NCBI GenBank assembly: GCA_017443345.1
Contig: JAFSNR010000061.1
Location: 62,001-126,000 of the forward strand
DNA length: 64,000 bases
Reading direction: 5' to 3'
Source of the DNA: Prevotella sp.
GTDB lineage: Bacteria; Bacteroidota; Bacteroidia; Bacteroidales; Bacteroidaceae
Shown: positions 59,240-64,000 of the stretch, one piece after another
Layout of the letters: every line of letters begins with the position of its first letter
Position numbering within the stretch: the first letter of the stretch is position 1
Program-made: the position numbers and the translations under genes
The notes under the pieces: generated by a model
The model's input: only the letters and a program-made list of their open reading frames with translations
What the model was told of the DNA's origin: nothing
Databases searched by the model: none

Positions 59240-60982
59240 TCATGATTCTTGATCGTCTTTAAAAAATCTACCCAGCAGTGTATCTTTGAAGGCAAAGTCA
59301 GAATCTTTGTCTAATCGCACCCACTGATTTCGTGGAAGTGACTCTAAATATTCAAGCTCAAACACCAAACGAGGTCTGCCATCATTTGTTTCAGGATGCA
59401 CTTCTGCTTTATTACCAACACGAGCCACACGAATTAAATAGAGATCAGAAACTCCCTTACCTTTAATATATGGCATGAAATAATAAAGCTTATTGAGTGC
59501 AATCGTTGAAGGGAAAGTTCCTGAAGGTCCTGTATAATAGATTTTTGTAGGCTCTTCCTTCAGGAAATACTCTTCATTGTCCTTTTTCACAACACCTATC
59601 AGCAGATGCTTTGCCTTATCCAGAGTGTAATTCTTCTTTGGACGATTTACAACAATAACTTTCTCTTCATCAGCAAAAAGACCTAAATCCAGCATAGGCT
59701 TAGAATCTCTAGCAGTAAAGATTGGTTTTGAAGATACTGGTGCATCGTCATAAATGAATTGATACAAGCTCCTACCAATCTGCTCAACTATGCCACATAC
59801 AAGAGCATTACCCATCAGGAATGCGCGACGCCCATCAGAAACTTGTGGGTGAAGTGTGTGATTGTCTGGGAACATGTTCATTCGTTCCAACTCAATAGGC
59901 AACAAACGGCGATAGCGACCAGACTTTGTTTGTACAACATGCTTAAAACGAGAAGGTGAGCTACCTCCTTCACCTGTGATGATGGTACGTGAGGGCTGAT
60001 CAAGATAGTCAGGGAATGTCATACCTCCTTCAGAGAAAATGTACTTATACCCTTCTTTGGATACTCTTTCAATCTTTTTAGCACCTTTCTCATATTGCCA
60101 TTTAGGTAAATCCTCATCAGAGATGAAGAATTCTTCTGGAACAAGACTTTCATCAATAAGATTACCGCCTAACGTCTGACGTGGGCCATCATAAACAGGA
60201 TCAGCATCAACGGAGTAGACATGACGGTCCATCATCATACCAGCATTACCAAAAGGACTGTCTTTTTTCCCTTTATTGAAGCCAGCAGAAACCTCCTGGA
60301 TTGTTCCTTCAATGTCAAATGCAGATACGGTCTTCTCTTTGGGCCTATATTCAAAGGCTTTTGCCATGACACCGTCAAACTCCACCCAGTCTTCCATCTT
60401 CTCTATTTTCTTTGCAACGACAGAATCCTTTTGATAGCCAACAATGTATGTTCTTCTTCTACGTTGGGGCATACCATAATCTGCTGCGTTGATGATTCGC
60501 CACTCAACAACGTATCCCAAATCTGAAAGCGATGCAAGGATAATTGCAAAATCACGACCACGCTGGGTTGCTGGAGAATTTAGCAGACGGTCTACATTTT
60601 CAAAGAATATATATTTGGGGCGCTTTTCACCTTTCTCGTTGAGGATACGATAAATCTGCCACCAAAGAACACCCTTCTTACCCTCTATACCACCAGAGCG
60701 ACTTAGCGTCGCCGCTACAGAATAATCCTGGCACGGGAAACCTCCTACCAGCAAATCATGATCAGGGATTTCATTTGTTGGTACCGAATTGATATCCTTA
60801 TTACAATGGCCCTTTGAGCCAAATCTTGCTTTATATACTAATGATGCGTCTTGATGCTGGGTAGACGGTTCCCACTGATTATTCCAAACTGTCTCATAAA
60901 CATCAGACGCTCCTTCCAAGCCGATGCGGAAACCTCCCACACCAGCGAATAATTCTACTACACGAATTTTATTATTTGTCAT
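59240..60982 (-). CDS. DNA cytosine-C5 methyltransferase
   Basis: The 580-residue protein has the m5C methylase motifs: I VVELFAGVGGFRIGL, IV GGFPCQDYSVA with catalytic C84, VI FFENVDRLL (127-132), VIII QRRRRTYIVG (172-181), and IX/X near AFLMGNALVCGIVEQIG. A 170-residue C-terminal extension (SKPMLDLGLFADEEKVIVVN and on) has no recognised family. It would protect the host site against the Sau3AI-like nuclease encoded just upstream, whose gene overlaps its start by 11 bp. If the nuclease shares Sau3AI specificity, the site would be GATC. Confidence 0.95.
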   Translation of the reverse strand: MTNNKIRVVELFAGVGGFRIGLEGASDVYETVWNNQWEPSTQHQDASLVYKARFGSKGHCNKDINSVPTNEIPDHDLLVGGFPCQDYSVAATLSRSGGIEGKKGVLWWQIYRILNEKGEKRPKYIFFENVDRLLNSPATQRGRDFAIILASLSDLGYVVEWRIINAADYGMPQRRRRTYIVGYQKDSVVAKKIEKMEDWVEFDGVMAKAFEYRPKEKTVSAFDIEGTIQEVSAGFNKGKKDSPFGNAGMMMDRHVYSVDADPVYDGPRQTLGGNLIDESLVPEEFFISDEDLPKWQYEKGAKKIERVSKEGYKYIFSEGGMTFPDYLDQPSRTIITGEGGSSPSRFKHVVQTKSGRYRRLLPIELERMNMFPDNHTLHPQVSDGRRAFLMGNALVCGIVEQIGRSLYQFIYDDAPVSSKPIFTARDSKPMLDLGLFADEEKVIVVNRPKKNYTLDKAKHLLIGVVKKDNEEYFLKEEPTKIYYTGPSGTFPSTIALNKLYYFMPYIKGKGVSDLYLIRVARVGNKAEVHPETNDGRPRLVFELEYLESLPRNQWVRLDKDSDFAFKDTLLGRFFKDDQES

Positions 60983-62435
60983 TTCCTATTAATTTTTTCA
61001 CTTCTTCACGACTCAACCAGACACTTTGGGGTATCATTTTCAAGCCGTTTATTTCTAAAGTCTTATATTTATCTTCAGATGTAGTTGCTCCACCTCTGAT
61101 AAAAACCTTATGAGTTGATTTCTTGGGAAAGTTCGGTGACTCCATAAAGGTACCTGACTTATTGAGAATATAATTACCATTCTTATCTTTCTTCATATCA
61201 ATACGAAGCTTATGGTTGGCTATTAAATCGCGTACATCATCCCATGTCTTTTTTACATTCTCCATTATAAACTTCTCGTCAAAGAAGATGCGCTTGAATC
61301 CCTCAAAGACAACATCTTTATCTACGTGTCTATAAATAATGAACAAGAAATGATGACCCGAAAAATAATCATAAATGGCAGACTCCTCAAACTCATCCTC
61401 ACTCGTCCAATCAATAAGGTTTGGCTGGAAGAGTTTCATATCTTCTTTTCCCTTACCATTTTCTTTCAAAGGTACACTCTTGGCTATTATACCGATTTTT
61501 GCAAAATCCTCGATATCATTCAGCTTCGAGACGTGCCCCCCAAACATCTTCACAACAGCACTCTCTGCAAAGTTTTTTACATCCATATCTAGGTTTACAC
61601 CTAGTTCCAATGCAATTTGAGCGAAGGTCTTACCCCTGTATTTTTGTGTCATCACCAGACATTTCCTGTCAATATCTGCATATTTGCTAATGGATTCATC
61701 AAGCTTTTCAAAATGCCTCTTAGAAAAATACTGATCAGCAATGACTGTAGCGTAGGCTCGCTTTAGACGGAATCTTGGACTATTTGGGAACTTTGGCGCT
61801 GTATCGATTAGCATGAGTTGCCCTCGTAATTCATGAGAAAGACGTGGATACTGCGATTCTCTTTCTTCTTTGGTGTGATAATCACGATGAATTACAATCA
61901 AAAAGTCACGAACCAATAACCAGTCTTGTCTAAGCAGGGTCTTGTCATCTTCACTAAATTCATAAAATTGAAACCCCAATACGGGAAAAGTCTTATATCC
62001 CTCAAGCTTTACTGTTTCTGGAGACTTATACCAATAATATACCCATAACATATGAGCCAATTTGTGCCAGAAATTAGATGTCTCAAACTCTTCATTCACT
62101 ATTACGGGTATAGAGACAGCAGTAATGCTAACGGGTTCCTTACATTCATAAATGTAGGGAGAGTCCTTCTTTTTGGGTTTTACTAACCCCGTCGTTTTTA
62201 ATTCTGTGAGTACGCCATCAACTAAAATATCTGGTTCTTGCTTACTGTCCTTTTTACAACCAAGTACAGACTCCTCAATAATATCTCCAGCAATACCCTT
62301 CACTTTCTCACGCCCTTCATGATGTGCAAAGAGGTGCGCTTTGTCTACTTGCAATAAGGTTTTCCCTATAGTTGCCGTCAACAAAGCATCAACTTGCTCT
62401 CTTGTGAATATTCTTGACAGTTCTATTTCGCTCAT
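60972..62435 (-). CDS. MutH/Sau3AI-family restriction endonuclease
   Basis: The 487-residue protein has the MutH/Sau3AI active site near its N-terminus: GIAGDIIEESVLG (E54), EPDILVDGVLTELKTTG (D69, E78, K80). The length matches Sau3AI, which carries a catalytic N-terminal and a regulatory C-terminal MutH-like half. It would cut unmethylated DNA; GATC is the likely but unproven site. It overlaps the methylase gene by 11 bp and the GIY-YIG gene by 4 bp, so the three are tightly coupled. All catalytic residues are present. Confidence 0.92.
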   Translation of the reverse strand: MSEIELSRIFTREQVDALLTATIGKTLLQVDKAHLFAHHEGREKVKGIAGDIIEESVLGCKKDSKQEPDILVDGVLTELKTTGLVKPKKKDSPYIYECKEPVSITAVSIPVIVNEEFETSNFWHKLAHMLWVYYWYKSPETVKLEGYKTFPVLGFQFYEFSEDDKTLLRQDWLLVRDFLIVIHRDYHTKEERESQYPRLSHELRGQLMLIDTAPKFPNSPRFRLKRAYATVIADQYFSKRHFEKLDESISKYADIDRKCLVMTQKYRGKTFAQIALELGVNLDMDVKNFAESAVVKMFGGHVSKLNDIEDFAKIGIIAKSVPLKENGKGKEDMKLFQPNLIDWTSEDEFEESAIYDYFSGHHFLFIIYRHVDKDVVFEGFKRIFFDEKFIMENVKKTWDDVRDLIANHKLRIDMKKDKNGNYILNKSGTFMESPNFPKKSTHKVFIRGGATTSEDKYKTLEINGLKMIPQSVWLSREEVKKLIGNDK

Positions 62436-63382
62436 GATTTGCTATCTATATCTAAACTCCACCCCTGATCCTTAACTATTTGAATAAGATTTAGGATATT
62501 CACTTTATCCCATTGGCTACATACCACAAACCTCACATTATCTCCACTGGTTAATACATATTGTTCCTTTATAAGATGTCTATATTTTCCATCGACATTT
62601 TTAAGAGACAAGGCTAATTCTATATTGTCTTCGATAAGATTCCATCTTCCCCAGGACCCTAAAAGTCCAATATGAAAAATAGCCTTCAAACTGTTAATAT
62701 TGGTATTAGGATAATTTGCAAGGTATTCCTTGATTACACCATATCCGAATTGCGATTTGTTGTACTTTTTACCATTCAATTTAAACACAACATCTCTTCC
62801 CGCAATATCATCGGATTTTATACCCAAGTCTTCTCTTACCTTTAATGTCGGAGGGGCTACTACCTGTACAATTGTATTTTGGTGAAATCTGTATTCAAAA
62901 ATATCACATCCTACAAATCTAGACAGGAATTGAACATATCTGAAAAATTTATCAGTCTTACCCTTTTGCATAACATTCATATGAGGCATCTTTCCTGCTT
63001 GTCCGTTTTCAGACAAGTCATACGAATTGACATGTTTGGCCTTTTCAATAGCTAGAAATTCTAAGTATTGAACTTCTGTTTTACTTAAAGTATCTTCATT
63101 GGTTCCTAAGAACACCATTACTTCAGTCCAAAACTTCTTTTTTAAAATATGTTGAGGTATTCTTTTTATAAAATCATCAGTTTCTCCTATATATGCTTTC
63201 GATTCCTCTTTGTTTAATAGGATATACAAAGCAGGATACTGCAATTCATTTTCAAAATCTTTTAAGAAATCAGAATCATCGCGAATAATGTTATATAATT
63301 TACACATACAATCATCCATGCTCACAATTCGTGAGCCATTTAGGTCATCATTATGAAGGTATGTATATATAGTTGTTGCCAT
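62432..63382 (-). CDS. GIY-YIG nuclease-domain protein with shared C-terminal module
   Basis: The 316-residue protein has an N-terminal GIY-YIG domain (ALYILLNKEESKAYIGETDD; LYI and YIG at about residues 51 and 63) and a C-terminal module (VVFKLNGKKYNKSQFGYGVI to SQWDKVNILNLIQI, GWSLDI). That module is homologous to the end of the 208-residue protein at 52610. It is the first gene of the operon, preceded by a good promoter box (63410-63417), and overlaps the nuclease gene by 4 bp. It may be a second nuclease or a site-recognition subunit. Confidence 0.8.
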   Translation of the reverse strand: MATTIYTYLHNDDLNGSRIVSMDDCMCKLYNIIRDDSDFLKDFENELQYPALYILLNKEESKAYIGETDDFIKRIPQHILKKKFWTEVMVFLGTNEDTLSKTEVQYLEFLAIEKAKHVNSYDLSENGQAGKMPHMNVMQKGKTDKFFRYVQFLSRFVGCDIFEYRFHQNTIVQVVAPPTLKVREDLGIKSDDIAGRDVVFKLNGKKYNKSQFGYGVIKEYLANYPNTNINSLKAIFHIGLLGSWGRWNLIEDNIELALSLKNVDGKYRHLIKEQYVLTSGDNVRFVVCSQWDKVNILNLIQIVKDQGWSLDIDSKS

Positions 63383-63409
63383 AAAAAATCGTTTTTAGTT
63401 TCTAACGTG

Positions 63410-63417
63410 CAAAGATA
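63410..63417 (-). promoter_or_regulatory. Promoter -7 box of the restriction operon
   Basis: TATCTTTG on the minus strand followed by CACG, 27 bp upstream of the GIY-YIG ATG. The only strong box seen before the ten-gene run. Confidence 0.7.
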
Positions 63418-63465
63418 CGGGAAATATTTCATATTTCCAAAACTTTGGCGAGAAACTTACATTAT

Positions 63466-63952
63466 TTATATAATAACCTCCATTCCTATATGGTCGCTCA
63501 TGTCCTTATCCCAAGGGTATAATCGGATGGTAGAGCCCTCGACGTTGGTATAGGCATAGTCAAGGAAATAGGGATCTTCCTCGTGGAAATGATGGAAGTA
63601 AGTATATGTCGATTCCTGTCCGAAAGCCTCGCCTGTCTGCTGATGGTAGATACTGTGCAGGCCATAAGACTCCAGGATTTCGTTGATCCTCAGAATGTCG
63701 CCATACTCCTTGGAACTGTCGCGCTGGTTTACATAGCAGTTGAAGTCGCCGATGACTAATGCCAAGACCCCTCCACTTCTTCTGATAATGTACGTAGTCT
63801 ATGCCTTTCCACTCCATCTCCAGTCCTTCAGGCAGATGTGCATCCTCAGGGCAGGTTATCTCGGGCACCACCAAGACATCTGCATCCATTTGCAGCAGCC
63901 TCTCGATCTTCCAAGGCTTGCTGTCACTGATGTTGTAACTTACTATTTTCAT
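63466..63952 (-). pseudogene. Endonuclease/exonuclease/phosphatase-family gene with internal deletion and frameshift
   Basis: The N-terminal part (MKIVSYNISDSKPWKIERLL to KKWRGLG) and the C-terminal part (LVIGDFNCYVNQRDSSKEYG to SDHIGMEVII) are in different frames, joined near 63761-63769. Compared with intact relatives about 70 central residues are missing. The catalytic core is therefore broken: E of the VPEITCP strand and D/N of GDFN remain in separate frames. A promoter box (TATATTTG, 63978-63985) is still present. Confidence 0.8.
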
Positions 63953-63977
63953 TCCTATAATTATTTGTTTCTGGGTG

Positions 63978-63985
63978 CAAATATA
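63978..63985 (-). promoter_or_regulatory. Promoter -7 box for the broken EEP gene
   Basis: TATATTTG on the minus strand, followed by CACCC, 25 bp upstream of the ATG at 63952. Confidence 0.55.
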
Positions 63986-64000
63986 CGATGGGGGGTGTAG

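Noticed and set aside
53842..63382. Classification as DISARM
   Set aside because: A SNF2 helicase, PLD and methylase are present, but no DrmA- or DrmB-like protein; the MutH nuclease and GHKL ATPase do not belong to DISARM.

Overview
The window is chromosomal DNA from a Bacteroidota bacterium, most likely a Prevotellaceae member (Prevotella/Segatella type). The evidence is the repeated Bacteroidota promoter signature (a TAnnTTTG -7 box, in several cases with a TTTG or TTG about 20 bp upstream), weak Shine-Dalgarno signals, a fused FeoA-FeoB, a 286-residue primary sigma factor, a long SecA, the thrA / phosphoglycerate-mutase-like / thrC operon, and small families typical of this phylum (smalltalk, DUF5053, HU-like proteins). 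No rRNA, tRNA, CRISPR array or insertion sequence was recognised.

Layout. 1-12.8 kb: end of an alkaline-phosphatase-family gene, secA, then a plus-strand run (ABC ATPase, FkbH-like HAD protein, MaoC-like, SDR, acyl carrier protein, MBOAT acyltransferase, SGNH/DltD-like protein) that looks like an acyl-ACP-to-surface-polymer modification pathway, then feoAB. 12.8-21.1 kb: accessory zone with an HU-like gene behind 21-bp dyad repeats, gene scraps, a polyvalent-protein-type kinase, a structured-RNA candidate, an EcoRI-type methylase + DUF262-HNH + Mrr restriction locus, a HEPN/MNT toxin-antitoxin pair, and a smalltalk/small membrane protein/M15 peptidase cassette. 21.1-43.8 kb: core genes (rubrerythrin, M20 peptidase, ruvC, tandem ABC ATPase, Crp regulator, lepA, YebC family, pheT, kinase, FAD oxidoreductase, threonine operon, rpoD, htrA, rnpB, YihY). 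43.8-51.5 kb: mostly minus-strand accessory cluster (M15 peptidase, DUF3987 primase/helicase-like protein, small proteins, a sigma-region-2-only protein, DUF5053). 51.6-63.4 kb: a ten-gene minus-strand defence/restriction island (GIY-YIG, MutH/Sau3AI-like nuclease, m5C methyltransferase, MORC-like GHKL ATPase, unknown, PLD-SNF2 helicase, two unknowns, deoxyribosyltransferase-like, Vsr). 63.5-64 kb: a broken endonuclease/exonuclease/phosphatase gene.

Two observations stand out. First, several conserved housekeeping genes (tandem ABC ATPase, FAD oxidoreductase, PGM-like protein, threonine synthase) carry in-frame inserts that are inverted repeats of purine-rich short tandem units. The same sequence classes also occur at gene junctions, so this looks like a family of palindromic elements able to sit inside coding sequence. 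Second, the 51.6-63.4 kb island combines an m5C methyltransferase and Sau3AI-like nuclease with a MORC-like ATPase, a PLD-helicase and Vsr. It is bracketed by two proteins that share a homologous C-terminal module.
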